64,000 nucleotides of DNA from Croceimicrobium sp963977415 (GTDB taxonomy: Bacteria > Bacteroidota > Bacteroidia > Flavobacteriales > Schleiferiaceae). Both the position numbers and the translations under genes were made by a program. Below, piece after piece: positions 8,342-21,000 of this stretch (position 1 is the first letter of the stretch; every line of letters starts with the position of its first letter). Location of the stretch: the NCBI GenBank assembly GCA_963977415.1, contig CAXBOS010000005.1, positions 124,001 to 188,000 on the forward strand. The letters are read 5' to 3'. The notes beneath the pieces were generated by a model that had not been told where the DNA came from, made no database searches, and saw nothing but the letters and a program-made list of their open reading frames with translations.

Positions 8342-11300
8342 TTATTTGATACTAATCCTGCGATGAGCAGTTAAAGAACCTGATTTAATTTCTAGCATAT
8401 AAATACCACTTGCTAAGTCTGATACATCAAAAGAATTGCTGTAAGTACCACTTTGCATGCGGTCGTTCATCATTAGTACGCTTCTGCCTTGAGCGTCGCG
8501 TAAAAGGATTTGAACATCGGCACTTCCCACTTCATGGAAGCTTATATTAAGCATCTTCTGGGTGGGGTTTGGATAAACACTTAAGCTGTTCGCTAAAGCA
8601 TTTTCGTTTAGACCAATATTCACATTGGTAGTGAAAGTAGCCGTGTCAGATCCACATGCATTTGATACAATAAGGGTGATGGTATAATTACCATTACCGC
8701 TATATATCATTGTATCAATAATGGCGCTGCTGCTAGAACCGTTACCAAAGCTCCACTGATAAGAATTAGCATTAGTAGAAGCGGATGCATCTAGGTAAAC
8801 CTGATAAGTTCCACCCACAATGGCACTATCAATAGTAAAACTAGCTACTGGCTGAGGCGCATTAGCCGTACTATTGGTAATACTTATGGCATTACTAGTA
8901 GTGCTTCCGCAGATGTCAGAAACATAGAAGTCGTATGCTGTATTAGCTGTTAAGCCTGTAACCGAATATGGAGCGGTAATATTATTTACCGTTGTTCCGC
9001 CCGTAGCAGGATTAAAGCCACTTATTCCATAAACCAATACCGAACTACCACTATTACTCGTCCAATCTAACTCAATGCTATCGCAAGCAACATTAGCGGT
9101 TGCCACTAAGTTGGTGGGATCTGGACAAGAATTTGCACGAGGACTAACACAGAAGTTATCTACAAAATACTCAATCGAGTAAGTATTTCCCGCTAAAACT
9201 CCAGAATAGAAGTTTACACCATTAAACTGTAATGGGCCACCTGCATTGGCATTAGAATAAACATATCCTACTGTAGTTGAAGCACCATTTAATTCTACCC
9301 AGATGGAATCATTATCCAGGTCTATCACCGTGGTAATGGTATTCCACTGTCCTTGGGTATAGTTAAAGGTTCCTGCTAAAGTAGAACCAGTAGTATAAAC
9401 TACCTGCGCTGTTCCATTACCTAAGAAATAAACTTCTCCACCCCAAAGGTTTCCTGCTGCTCCACCAATATAGTTTTGCTGGATATTATAGTAGGCTCCT
9501 TTACCGGTTGGCACGTATAGGTCAAATTCTACTGCCCAAGTACCGCTAGAGATAGTATCAAATAAGGCTACTAAATCTGAGAAGCCAGCTGTACCACCAT
9601 CATGTATGCGGAACGACTGCGGCGAAGATGCACTTTGTGCAGTAGAAATTTCAACATCACCCGCGTTACCTGCCCAAGGGACAAATAGAGCCGATTGATC
9701 GTATAGTTTCAAGCTCGCATTGTACTGATCAATGCTATCACAAAGATTTGCGGTCGGACAAATAACAGTTGGACCTACCCAAAGGCTAGTATCACCAGGC
9801 GCACAAATAGCGCGCACATAGATTTCTTGGCAAAGGTTATTAGCTGTTGGAAAAGTTACTACTAATGAATCAGCAGTACTAGTTAAACTAGTACCCGTAC
9901 CTAAGGTAAAGCCCGTGGAACCATATTCTACTTGGTAAGAAACTGGGCTACCAGATGGTGTCCAACGTGCTACGGCAGAATTAGTAGAGATAGGGCTCGT
10001 GTTAAGACTTAGCGGTCTGGCACAGCTAGCTCCTTGTTGAACGCTCACATCATCAATAGCAATATCCCCGGTAAAAGATGTACCTCGGTGACCTTCGAAA
10101 ATAAAGTTATAAACGCCAGCAGTTAAAGAACTTAAAGATACCGCACGACGCATAAATGGATCGGCTTGAGCTACCTGCTGAGCTCCAATTAAACTATCTA
10201 TAGCTGTTCTAGTACCGCTAGAGTTTTCAGCGTAAATCACCAACTTATTGATGGTTGCACCAAACATGTGGTAGTGGTACTCTAACTCTGGGTTAGTAAC
10301 GGTACTAATATCAATTCCCGGAGAAATTAATTCGGCCGGACCACCCGAAGTAGAAGTCTCTAAATACATATAGGTTCCTCCTGTAGTACTTGGGAAAGTA
10401 TTATCATAGAATGGCCCTGTGGAAGTGGAGTTTTCATTACCACCAGTAGCGTCTTCTGATTCCCATCTTACCGAACCAGTTATGGTATTATGCGTCCAGC
10501 AATTTTCCCAACCAGCCGGTGTACCTGCAGCGATGCCAATGGTAATACCTTCGAAGTTGGTAAAATAAGGAGCGGCGTAGCTGCTAGGACAAGGTGTAGA
10601 GAAACATTCTGGGCCAGCCCAGAAACTTGTGTCGCCTGTGGCGCAAATTTCCCGTACCCAGTAACAGTAACCAGTGCCAGCAGTTAATCCCGTTAGATTA
10701 AGACTAGCTGCGGATTGAATTACTCTCGTATTTGAAGGGTCACCCAATAAGCCTAGTCCATATTCTATTTCATAAGATGCACTAGTATTTCCATTGGCAT
10801 TAGCCCAGCTAAGATCTGCGGTAGACTGTGTAATATTGGCGGTTGCTAAGCTGTTAGGGCGAACACAAGAAGGAATTACTTCATAATGTAAGTCGTCTAA
10901 GAAAATCGTCTGAAAAGTCGAATTCTGACCGTGAGCAATAGCAAAGTATTGATCTGTTCCATTATATCCATTGGCAGCGTTCATCTCAACTATATACTCT
11001 AACATTGAAATTGTCATGGTTAAAGTATCTAAAGGACTAAAGGTACTTGCATCTACAGGATTGGTTATGGAACCCACAATTAAGGTACGCAAGTTGAAAA
11101 CAGAGTTAGAACGAGCGAAGAAACGAAGACGCTTGTCGCTAGCGGTTAGGTCAGTTGTTACAGGAGAAACCATAATTAAAGGAGAGGTAACGGGACTACC
11201 ATTATCAAATTCTACCACATTTGGATTAGACACCGGCTGGTTGAAGGTTGAACTTTGAATGGTTAAACCTGAAAAGTTACTGCTAACCAAACTTGGATCT

Positions 11301-14300
11301 TCAATTTTTATAAAACAGCCTAGGTCGTTACCCGCCGATAGATTATCCCAATTGTTAAAATAAGGTGCTGAAATCGCCTGGCATTGTGTTTTAAAACAGA
11401 AAGGGTCTGACCAAGCAGATGTATCACCTGGAGCACAAATTTCGCGGACCCAGAAACAATAGTTTGTATTAGATAGAAGACTGCTAAAGTTAGCAGTATC
11501 ATTCGAAACCAAAAGCAAGCTATTTAACACAGAACCTTGCAAGCTACCGGGGCCATATTCGATTTGAAAGTTACCCGCACTACCGCTAAAAGGAGTAAAT
11601 GCAACCGTGGCATTCATTGAATCTACTGCTAAAACAGAAAGATTTGAAGGCTGGGGACAAGATGGGATTACTTCATAAGTAAGATCATCCACATACAGAG
11701 TACGGAAAGTAGCATTAGCACCATGCGCAACAGCAAAGTAAGCATCTGTGCCATTATAACCATTGGCCGTTGTAAAGTTAGTTACATAACGATCATGGGG
11801 ATTTGCGTCCGTTAAATCGAAAGTATCTAAAGGATGGAAGGTGCTCGCGTCACTAGGATTAGCAATGCTACCTATCACCAATTGGGTGGGCGGAACAGCA
11901 GCAAAACTCTGTCTTGCTCTCACTTGTACGCGCTTATCACCTGCCGTAAGATCGGTGGTGGGCGGAGAAACAATCATTAAGGGTAAAGTAGAGCTGCTAT
12001 TATCTAATTCAATTTGACGAGCACCAGAAAATGGCACCCCGAACTGAGTTACTAAAGCTCCAGCAAAAGTACTTGTGAAAAAAGCTGGATCCTCTATTTT
12101 ACCGAAGCAACCTAGGTCTTTACCCGTCGCCAATGCATCCCAATTTTCAAAATAAGGGGCTGAAATCGGAGAACAAGGGGTGCAGAAGTCAAATGGGCCA
12201 GCCCATGTACTTGTATCTCCCGGTCCACAAACTGCGCGCACTAAAAACTGGTAGCAAGATTGTGCGCTTAAGGTATCCACCAAAATTCCACTGGCACTGG
12301 CAAGGGCTTTTACGCCACCAACGGTAGTAGTGCCTTGATAAAAACCACCTGGGCCAAACCAATATTCAAATTGTCCCGCACTTGAAGTACCGGTCCAATT
12401 TAGAGTAGCGGTAGTATCAAGCATACTGCTTACGCTTAAAGCAGATGGCTGTGGACAACTAACCGTATTCAAAGTCACATCGTCAAAAGTGAAGCCGTCA
12501 GAAAAGTTAATGCTACTGGCAGAGAACCTTCCCCTTTGTCCAAAACGTATCTGCGTAAGCGCGCCAACCGACTGACCTGCTGCCGCAAGAGGCGCCACAA
12601 TGTCTAATTTTTGTACAGAATCATACACTCCGTTTCCAGAGCGAATTAAGTCTAGGTTTACAATTTCTACCCAAGGATTACCAGGATTACCTCTTACCCA
12701 AACTCTATTGTCTGGACTCGCTTCTTGACCATGTGACATAATGTAGAAACCTAACTCTATACCTCCAGAAGTAGTGTAATTAGTTAAGTTAACCGTTAAG
12801 GTCAAAAAGTTCGATTCTATAGCAGGTGCGCTGGGTGAATGATCCATTGTTAAAGCTTGGGCGCCATTTCTATAAAAGGTTGTACCCGCTTGTAACCTCA
12901 TGCGTGAGGCGGTTTGATTGGATGCATCAAAACGCCAATCGTAAGTAGAGGCGCATAAGTTAGTAGTACCATTAAAAGTTGGTCCAGTGCTAAAGTTCTC
13001 AAAACCGTCGAAGAAGGGTAAATTCGTTGGCAGCGGAGCGGAACATCCAGTCAGAACTGAGAAAGGCCCCACCCAAACAGATAAGTCATTAGTACCACAA
13101 GAGTCCTGAATGTAAAAATCGTATTGGGTATTGTCGACTAAACCAGTAATAATAGCAAAGGTATCGGTTGCTGCAACTATAGTTCCTGTACCAAGCGTAA
13201 AACCGGCAGTTCCATATTGAACATTTGCTCCAGGAACGCTGCCCGTACTAGCCCAGTTTAAATACACATCAGATCCGCCGACAGAGGTAGTAACTGTGAA
13301 AGGATCAATTGGTATACAAGTAGGAATGACATCATAGACAAAATCATCGATTAAAATGGTCTGAAAAGTATTTTGTGCACCATGTCTGAAGCCTATGGTT
13401 GCGTCGGTTCCATTATAATTAGAAGCGGCATCTAGATTAATCGTAAATCTCTGATTAGAAGTAGTTAAAGTTACCGTTTGTATTATATTATAGGTACCTG
13501 CAGAATCGGCATTTGGGATAGATATGATATCTAAAGTAGTAGGCGTGGTAGAAGTTGTTTTTGCATTAAACTCTACCATTTTGTTAAGAGCCGAAATCCC
13601 AAAGAAAGGTTGGAAGTAAAGAATTACATCCTGATTACTGCCTGTTGCAGAGCTATTATTAAGCTGCAATTGTTGAGGAGCAGAAGTAGGATTAAAAGCG
13701 GTAGTAATGGTGACAGTTGGTGTTCCGACGCTAACATCTGTAAAGGCTCTTAAGCAAGGAAAAGCAGTGCCATCAAAATTTTCGGTAAAGCGCGCCACGC
13801 CATAACCACAATCCGTAGTAAAATTGAGAGTAGTTGATCGCGATAATCCATCGCCTCTTAAACTACAATCGGATGTTAATACTAAATCGTAATTAGTATT
13901 AGGCATAAAGCCGCTAACGGTAATAGTGTCGCCAATGCTAGTACCAGAAGTACCAGTTCCTTGGGTAAAACCGCCGGGGCCCCACTCCCAACTCAGTGAG
14001 TCGGTAGTTGCAGTGTACACAAAAGTTACAGAGTTACTATCTAAAGCAATAATATTTATACCACTGGGTGCAGGACAGATAGGAAGAGTTGTGAATATCT
14101 GTGGCGCAGGAAAATAAACTGAATCCGTACCACAGTATTCGGTAAAGTAAACATCGTAATCTGTATCGGGAATTAGGCTGTTAATATTTACGGGGGGGGT
14201 ATTGGCAGGATAAGTTCCTGTTACTACTGTACCAGAACCCGGTGCAAAACCAATTTGCCCGTACTCTATGCGGTATCCAGAATTACCGGTGCCTGGAGTC

Positions 14301-14911
14301 CAATTTATTTGGGCTGAATCAGTAGCTATACTGTCAATGCTAAAATTAGCGAACAGGTTAGTACAACCGCCGCTAATGCCTAAGGCATAAGTTACAGAAC
14401 CTACAAACCTTCTTGGGTTAAAGGTTGGATTGGGTAAACCACCACCATAAGAAACAGAGTCGGCCGTACTTACTGTAAATGTACCATCGGTATGGGTTAC
14501 CACATCTGCGGCTGTGCCCGTTTGATATCGAGTATTACCCGCAATGTGAATACCAACAGGGGTATTAGCGGGAATATTAATAACGGTGCCTCCGAAAGGA
14601 ATATTAACTAAGGAAGTATTGTTTGCGCCGGTAAGTGTGGCATTAACAATAATTTCTTGCCAACCGTTGGCCGTGTTAATTGTGGGTGGGCCATTTACAC
14701 CGCCAACTCTAACCCATACACTAGCAGAAGTAGCTCCAGAAGAAAAAATGTTGGAAATACCAGTTATTTCGGTGGGAGTATTGGAGCTCACAGCGAAAGT
14801 TATCCCACTTTGACCATTGTTTGGCGTATGGGGAGGAGAGGTTGTAATTGTCCCCTGTCCCCAGCTAAATAGCGCTAAAAGAGAGAAAAATAGTAGTAAC
14901 TTTTTTTTCAT
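8342..14911 (-). CDS. giant secreted multi-Fn3/MAM-like/PKD protein with T9SS sorting domain (paralogue A)
   Basis: About 2189 residues. Signal peptide (1-20, ending SWGQ); an N-terminal beta domain of about 170 residues ending FNPRRFVGSVTYAL; about eight fibronectin type III modules (recurrent EYG..GF..GTGT and YCxWVREICAPGDTS patterns) alternating with jelly-roll/MAM-like modules; two tandem copies of a module of about 170 residues (ISAPYFxNWDxLxxGxDLGCF ... VDDLxYEVIPSC); a MAM-like module (WTHNTITGSVRWESEDA); a LamG-like module (FDLYVPTGKGAYYN); a PKD domain (YQWSFGNG); and a type-A T9SS sorting domain (SVYPNPTQK ... SGIYMLEIK). Probably exported by type IX secretion and surface-attached or released, with adhesive or binding roles inferred from the modules. 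The ATG at 14911 is preferred to a TTG at 14917. No enzyme domain seen. Confidence 0.9.
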   Translation of the reverse strand: MKKKLLLFFSLLALFSWGQGTITTSPPHTPNNGQSGITFAVSSNTPTEITGISNIFSSGATSASVWVRVGGVNGPPTINTANGWQEIIVNATLTGANNTSLVNIPFGGTVINIPANTPVGIHIAGNTRYQTGTAADVVTHTDGTFTVSTADSVSYGGGLPNPTFNPRRFVGSVTYALGISGGCTNLFANFSIDSIATDSAQINWTPGTGNSGYRIEYGQIGFAPGSGTVVTGTYPANTPPVNINSLIPDTDYDVYFTEYCGTDSVYFPAPQIFTTLPICPAPSGINIIALDSNSVTFVYTATTDSLSWEWGPGGFTQGTGTSGTSIGDTITVSGFMPNTNYDLVLTSDCSLRGDGLSRSTTLNFTTDCGYGVARFTENFDGTAFPCLRAFTDVSVGTPTVTITTAFNPTSAPQQLQLNNSSATGSNQDVILYFQPFFGISALNKMVEFNAKTTSTTPTTLDIISIPNADSAGTYNIIQTVTLTTSNQRFTINLDAASNYNGTDATIGFRHGAQNTFQTILIDDFVYDVIPTCIPIDPFTVTTSVGGSDVYLNWASTGSVPGANVQYGTAGFTLGTGTIVAATDTFAIITGLVDNTQYDFYIQDSCGTNDLSVWVGPFSVLTGCSAPLPTNLPFFDGFENFSTGPTFNGTTNLCASTYDWRFDASNQTASRMRLQAGTTFYRNGAQALTMDHSPSAPAIESNFLTLTVNLTNYTTSGGIELGFYIMSHGQEASPDNRVWVRGNPGNPWVEIVNLDLIRSGNGVYDSVQKLDIVAPLAAAGQSVGALTQIRFGQRGRFSASSINFSDGFTFDDVTLNTVSCPQPSALSVSSMLDTTATLNWTGTSSAGQFEYWFGPGGFYQGTTTVGGVKALASASGILVDTLSAQSCYQFLVRAVCGPGDTSTWAGPFDFCTPCSPISAPYFENWDALATGKDLGCFGKIEDPAFFTSTFAGALVTQFGVPFSGARQIELDNSSSTLPLMIVSPPTTDLTAGDKRVQVRARQSFAAVPPTQLVIGSIANPSDASTFHPLDTFDLTDANPHDRYVTNFTTANGYNGTDAYFAVAHGANATFRTLYVDDLTYEVIPSCPQPSNLSVLAVDSMNATVAFTPFSGSAGNFQIEYGPGSLQGSVLNSLLLVSNDTANFSSLLSNTNYCFWVREICAPGDTSAWSDPFCFKTQCQAISAPYFNNWDNLSAGNDLGCFIKIEDPSLVSSNFSGLTIQSSTFNQPVSNPNVVEFDNGSPVTSPLIMVSPVTTDLTASDKRLRFFARSNSVFNLRTLIVGSITNPVDASTFSPLDTLTMTISMLEYIVEMNAANGYNGTDQYFAIAHGQNSTFQTIFLDDLHYEVIPSCVRPNSLATANITQSTADLSWANANGNTSASYEIEYGLGLLGDPSNTRVIQSAASLNLTGLTAGTGYCYWVREICATGDTSFWAGPECFSTPCPSSYAAPYFTNFEGITIGIAAGTPAGWENCWTHNTITGSVRWESEDATGGNENSTSTGPFYDNTFPSTTGGTYMYLETSTSGGPAELISPGIDISTVTNPELEYHYHMFGATINKLVIYAENSSGTRTAIDSLIGAQQVAQADPFMRRAVSLSSLTAGVYNFIFEGHRGTSFTGDIAIDDVSVQQGASCARPLSLNTSPISTNSAVARWTPSGSPVSYQVEYGSTGFTLGTGTSLTSTADSLVVTFPTANNLCQEIYVRAICAPGDTSLWVGPTVICPTANLCDSIDQYNASLKLYDQSALFVPWAGNAGDVEISTAQSASSPQSFRIHDGGTAGFSDLVALFDTISSGTWAVEFDLYVPTGKGAYYNIQQNYIGGAAGNLWGGEVYFLGNGTAQVVYTTGSTLAGTFNYTQGQWNTITTVIDLDNDSIWVELNGASTTVGYVYSNANAGGPLQFNGVNFYSGVLAGNTYSIEYFVDNFCVSPRANSCPDPTNLVATANVACDSIELDWTSNSGSSVLVYGISGFNPATGGTTVNNITAPYSVTGLTANTAYDFYVSDICGSTTSNAISITNSTANAPQPVASFTIDSAIVGGTYQVYLDASASTNANSYQWSFGNGSSSSAIIDTMIYSGNGNYTITLIVSNACGSDTATFTTNVNIGLNENALANSLSVYPNPTQKMLNISFHEVGSADVQILLRDAQGRSVLMMNDRMQSGTYSNSFDVSDLASGIYMLEIKSGSLTAHRRISIK

Positions 14912-14949
14912 AATCAAAATTTAAGGATTAAAAATCTACCGAACTTCCT

Positions 14950-14957
14950 CAAATATA
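14950..14957 (-). promoter_or_regulatory. TAnnTTTG (-7) promoter of giant Fn3 gene A
   Basis: TATATTTG on the minus strand, 38 bases before the ATG. A TTG lies 16 bases further upstream, slightly closer than the usual -33 spacing. Confidence 0.5.
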
Positions 14958-14974
14958 GCTACTAAACTGATTCC

Positions 14975-15008
14975 AAAAAAAAAGCCGCTCATTTCTGAGC
15001 GGCTTTTA
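14975..15008 (-). terminator. intrinsic terminator of the second giant Fn3 gene
   Basis: The hairpin agccgctca / tgagcggct plus T-run (minus direction) is essentially identical to the one at 8290-8323. It lies directly after the stop of paralogue B. Confidence 0.9.
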
Positions 15009-15025
15009 GTATTAGGGACTAATTC

Positions 15026-18000
15026 TTATTTAACGCTTACCCTACGGTGAGCAGTTAAAGAACCAGACTTGATTTCTAACATGTAAATTCCACGTGCTAA
15101 GCCTGAAACATCAATATCATTGCTGTAACTACCGCTTTGCATGCGATCATTCATGTTGATTACGTTTCTGCCTTGAGCATCTCTTAAAGTAATTTGTACG
15201 TCAGCACTTCCTACTTCACGGAAACTAATAGTAAAGCTGTATTGGGCAGGGTTAGGATAAACATTCAAGCTATTCGCAAGAGGGTTATCTTCTAAGCCAA
15301 TATTTACATTAATGGCAATGGTATCCGTGCTTGTTCCGCAAGCATTTGTCGCCGTTAATACAATATTGTAAACGCCATTTCCTAAGAATACAACCGTATC
15401 ATTAGCCCCAGAACCCGTTACTCCATTACCGAAGTCCCAAGTATAGGTAGTAGCATTAGTTGAGCCACTTGCATCGACATAAACGGTAAACTGACCTCCT
15501 ATAATCGAACTGGTAGCGTTTGCAACCGCAACAGGCATCGGCGCATTAGCAGTACTGGTGGTTAACATTACGTAACTACTAGTATCGCCGGTACAAGTAT
15601 CTGCAACATATATATCATAAGCTGTGGCAGGACTTAAACCAATTAAAGTATAAGGAGCAGTAACAACGGCTGTCATTGTACCTGAGCCAGGAGCAAAACC
15701 GCTTGGTCCAAATTCAATGATTGAACCGCCTGATGCAGAAACCCAATCAACTTCAATGCTATCACAACCAACATTTGAAGTTGCTACTAGGCCAGTTGGA
15801 TCTGGACAAGGGAAACCACAACTAGCCGTAAAGCTTACCAAGGTGTCTCCTGTTGCTGGAACAGGGCTGGCTGTTGTAAATGAATCAATAGCAGCGCCAA
15901 ACTGATCGTAAACAATAACTCCAATTTCAGATGGCCATGAACCAGCAGGATCTAAAATAATACTTGTTGCCAAGCCATTACAAAGCGCAACTGAATCTTG
16001 GAAAAGTGTTCCTGTGGTAAATGAACTGCCGAATTTAGCTACTTCAATACCATTTTGTTGAATAGAAACCTCTGCTCCGTTCCAACCGTCACCGAATGAA
16101 TCGGTTAAGTCAAAGTAGAACATACATTGGCTGCTTGCTGCACAAAGATCTGTCGCCACTTGAACTGGTCCAGCCCAAGCGCTAGTATCTCCCGGCGCAC
16201 AAATCTCACGAATGTAAACCTCATAAGTTGTTGCTGCCGTTAAGCCATTTATTACATAAGGACTAGCAGTAGCAGTAACTACTGTTCCAGCACCTTGAGT
16301 AAAACCTGGAGCGCCATATTCAACTTCAAAGTTATTTCCAGTTCCTGCATTCCAAGCAATAGTTGCAGAAGTCATTGTAGAAGCAGTTTGTGCTAAACCA
16401 GTTGGTCTAGGACAGGTAACTCCTTCTTGAATACTTACATCATCGATAGAAATATCTCCCGTAAAGGATGTACCTCTATGACCTTGGAATACAAAGTTAT
16501 AACTGGTACCCGTTAATGAATTCAGCGGAACGCTGCGAATTAAGAAAGGATCACTACCAGCAGTTTGTTGCTGACCACCAATACTATCAATTTGTGTACG
16601 TACACCATTCGCATCTTCTGCAAACACTAATAGATAATTAATGGTTGCACCGAACATGTGATAATAATACTCTAACTCAGGATTGTTCAAGTTAGACATA
16701 TTAATTAGTGGAGAAGTCAATTCTGCTGGTCCGCCACTAGTAGAAGTCTCAAGATACATATAAGTACCGCCTGCAACACCTGGAGTGGTAGCATCGAAGA
16801 ATGGACCAGTGTTTAGTGAATTTTCATTCGAACCACTAGCGTCTTCAGACTCCCATCTTACTGAGCCAGAAACTGTATTATGCGTCCAACAATTTTCCCA
16901 GCCTGCCGGAGTTCCAGAAGCCAGACCAATACTAATACCGGTGAAATTGGTAAAGTAAGGCGCCATATAGCCACTTAAAGGACAAAGAGTTGAGAAACAC
17001 TCTGGACCTCTCCAGAAACTTGTATCTCCAGGTGAACAAATCTCACGTACCCATACACAGTAGCCGGTACCTGGTGTTAATGTATTGGGAGTTAAAGTTG
17101 TTCCTGTTACTAGAGTTCTAGTATTTCCAGGATCACCTAATGGTCCAATACCGTATTCAATCTCGAAATTAGTTCCCGTTCCAGAATTGGAGACCCAATT
17201 AAAAGTAGCAGACGTATCAGAAATACTGCTTATTGCTAAAGAATCTGGACGAATACAAGTTGGAATCTTCTCATAGTGCAGATCATCAACATATAATACG
17301 TCAAAAGTTGACTCAACCGAATGTGCTAAAGCGAATCTATTATCGGTACCATTATAACCATTCGCAGCGGTTAGCTCAACAATGTACTCCGTGAAAATAG
17401 TTGTAGGAGTAATTGAATCAATCGCGTTAAATGTTGCGGGGTTTAATGGATCACTGATCGTTCCTACAATGATTTTGGTAGGATTAAAAGTAGACGAAGT
17501 TCTGTAATGGAATCTCAATCTCTTATCACCTACCGTTAGGTCTGAGGTTAAAGGAGAGATTAACATTAGAGGGGTTGTTACATCACTTGAATTATCCAAC
17601 TCTACGTAATTAGGAGCACTAATTGGATTATTGAAAGTAGAGTTTTGAATTGTTACTCCCGTGAAATTCGAAGTAGCAAAAGTCGGACTCTCAAAAGAAG
17701 TAAAACACCCTAAGTCTTTAGACTGAGCTGTTAAACCATCCCAATTCTCGAAGTATGGAGCGCTTATTGGGCTACAAGGAGTACAGAACTGGAAGGGTCC
17801 AGCCCAAAGACTTGTATCTCCTGGGGCACAAACATTTCTTACTAAATACTCATAGCAAATTTGCTCTCTTAAAGTATCAACTAAAACACTTGAATTGGTG
17901 GTGAATTGCTTGACACCTCCTACAGTGGTTGTTCCTTGGAAGAAGCCCGCAGGACCAAACCAATACTGATAACTACCTGCGCTAGCTGAGCTTCCCCAAC

Positions 18001-21000
18001 TTAGAGTCGCAGCTGTATCTAGCACATTTGTAGCGCTAAGATTAGTAGGTATTGGACATGATACGGCTGTTAAGCTAACATCGTCTAAAGAGTATCCTTC
18101 ACAACAAGTAGCGTTAATTGCCTGAGATTGGCCTGACTGAGTAAACATGATTTGCGTTGCCGCTCCAATAGATTGACCAGCATTGGTAATTGGACCAACA
18201 ATATCCAAATTGGTAATTGAATCGTGGAAACCTGTACCTGAAACGGTAGTAATTAAGTCAAGGATTTGAATCCAAGGATCCGAAGCCGAACCGCGCACAT
18301 AAACTTTATCATCTGGACGAACCGTAGCACTATGATCCATAATAACAAAGCCCAACTCTATACCACCTGCGGTAGTGTAGTTAGATAGGTTTACGGTCAT
18401 AATTAAGCTGTTCGTTTCTACTTGAGAAGGGAATGAGCTTTGATCCATGGTGAAGGCTTGCGCACCTGTGTTATAATAAAGGGCATTAGCCTGCAATCTC
18501 GCTCTACCGTTGCCAGCAGGAACGAAAGTCCAGTTATAAGATGGGTTACAGAAATAAGCGTTAGAACCTGTAAAGGTTGGTCCGCTAGTGTAGTTCTCAA
18601 ATCCATCTACTAATGGTAAAATCGCAGCACTAGTAATAGCGCAAGCGGTTTTGAAAGCTACTGGTCCTACATAAGGACTGGTTCCGTTGCCAAAGCAGCT
18701 GTCCTGAATATAAAATTCATAGTCTGTTTCAGCAGTTAATCCAGTAATCAAGGCCGTATCTAATGCACCTGTTACAGAAATGATTCCTAATGAGTTTACT
18801 CCAGGAGTGAAGCCTAAAGGACCATATTCAATAAAGGTGGTATCACCATCTGAACCACTACCCCAGAATACCTGGGCATCCGTAGCCGTAGTGTAGGTGA
18901 AGCCTAAAGAACTAACTAAAGGAGGATTACAACTTGGAATAGGTTCATAAACAAAATCGTCAATATAATAAGTACGGAAGGTAGGGCCAGCATGGGCAAT
19001 CACAATAAACTCATCCGTGCCATTATAGCCATTGGCAGTAGTAATATCAATTACATATTGTGCATAAGCATTGGTGATAGTAATGGTATCAATAGCACTA
19101 AAACTAGCGCGATTTCCTGGAGAAGATACTGAACCAATGATAATATCATTTCCTGTAGCGGTCGTCGTGGTTCTTGCTTGGAAGCTAATGCGATTAGCAC
19201 TAGTACTCATATCTGAAAATTGAGGTGAAATCAACCAAGTGGTATCCGCATTGAAATTGTAAAGTCTTACATAATTAGGCGACGAAACAGCAGGGTTAAA
19301 TGTAGTCGCTTGTTCAACCCTTGCTATTACAGCAGTTGATGAAGTTCCTCCAATTAATGCATTTTCCCAACAAATTGGCGCCTCTAATAATGAATCCGTA
19401 TCAAAGTTATTGCTGTAAGGAGCGGTAAATGGATTACATAGGGTCACGAAAGTTAGAGGACCAACCCAGCCACCAAAACCATTGGCAGAATCTGAACAAT
19501 CGTTTCTAACATAGATATCGTAAGCTGTATTTCCACTTAAACCGCCAATGCCGATACCATTAGTAGAAGTACTATCAAAGTTGGTAGAAGCCGAACCTTG
19601 TGTAAATCCTGCAGGACCCCAGTTAACATCGTAAGATGTACCTGAACCAGTCCAAGTAAAGGAAGCACTATCGCTTGAAATAAATACCAAGTTGGGATTA
19701 CCTGAATTCGGACAAGTTTGGCAAGAATTAACTTCTACCAAATCAATACCAACATCACCAGTAAAGCCGGAACCGTGCACCACAACGAAACGCAGGTGAA
19801 TCGCAGTTCCAACATAAGCATCTAAATTAACCCCTACATTTTGCCAAGGATCTGCATTAGCAGTTTGGATTTGACCTACATTGGTAAATACGGTCGTCCA
19901 AGGACCATTAGCGGTACTTCCTACTTGTACCTTGACGGTATCGATTCCTACACCAAAGGCGTGTATCCAAAATGATAATTCAGCACTATTAAAAGAAGTG
20001 CTTAAATCAATACGAGGCGAAATAGCCTCAATGTTAGCACCACTTGGTGTTCCTGAAGTCTCTGTATAAATATACTGAGAACCCGAATGCGCCCCGTTTG
20101 GACCCGTTCCAGATGAACCTGTTCCACCCGTGCGGTAGTTCCAATTTGATGCCGTAGTTCCAGTTCCCCAGTCACCTGTCCAACTTCCCTGGCTTTCAAA
20201 GTCATCGGAGAATAATGGACCCGGACTACCTACTGTACAATTAAGGCCTTGCGGACCAGAAATTGGCGTAGTGATACTAATAGGACCTACGGTATCACTA
20301 ATACCATTTACCGAACCACAATTGGTGGCTAAATAAATATCATAATCTGTATTAGAATTTAATGTAGTAATAGTATAAGTGGTAGCAGGAGATTGAACCG
20401 AGTCAACAAACCAACCCGCACTACCAGGAGTAGTACCTGCAGGACCGTAAAGAATCCAAGCTGAATTATAAGAACCTGCTTGCGCCCAACCTAAATCGAT
20501 AGAACTCGAAGTTAGGTTAGAATCGGTAAAGGCCGTAGGAGCCGCACACAATTTTGTAGTGGTAAAGCCTTGAGGCGTAGGAAAACCAACAGTATCTGTA
20601 CCCGTATTACAATACTCTTCAATCCAAACATCATAAGCAGTATTAGGACTTAAACCAGTTAAAATTACTGGTGGTTGAGTAGTACTCGGATAATTTCCTG
20701 TTACAGTAGTACCCGTACCTGGCGTAAAACCAGCAGCACCATATTCTACTTTAAAAGAAGTATTACTTGCGCCTGGTGTCCAATTTAATTTGGCTGCACC
20801 CGAAGAAATACTATCAATAAAAAATCCCGTAAATGGAGTACAGTTACCCGTAACTGCCAAAGCATAAGTTACTGAACCTACAAATCTTCTAGGATTGATA
20901 GTTGGACTTGGAAAAGTACCTCCATAGGCGACGCTATCAGCAGTCGTGATAGTTAAGGTCCCATCTGTATGAGTTGGTGCATCAGATGCCACCCCCGTTT

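Noticed and set aside
10971..11258. Plus-strand frames inside the giant Fn3 genes (this and several others)
   Set aside because: They are antisense shadows of long, clearly coding repeats, with no domains or plausible starts.
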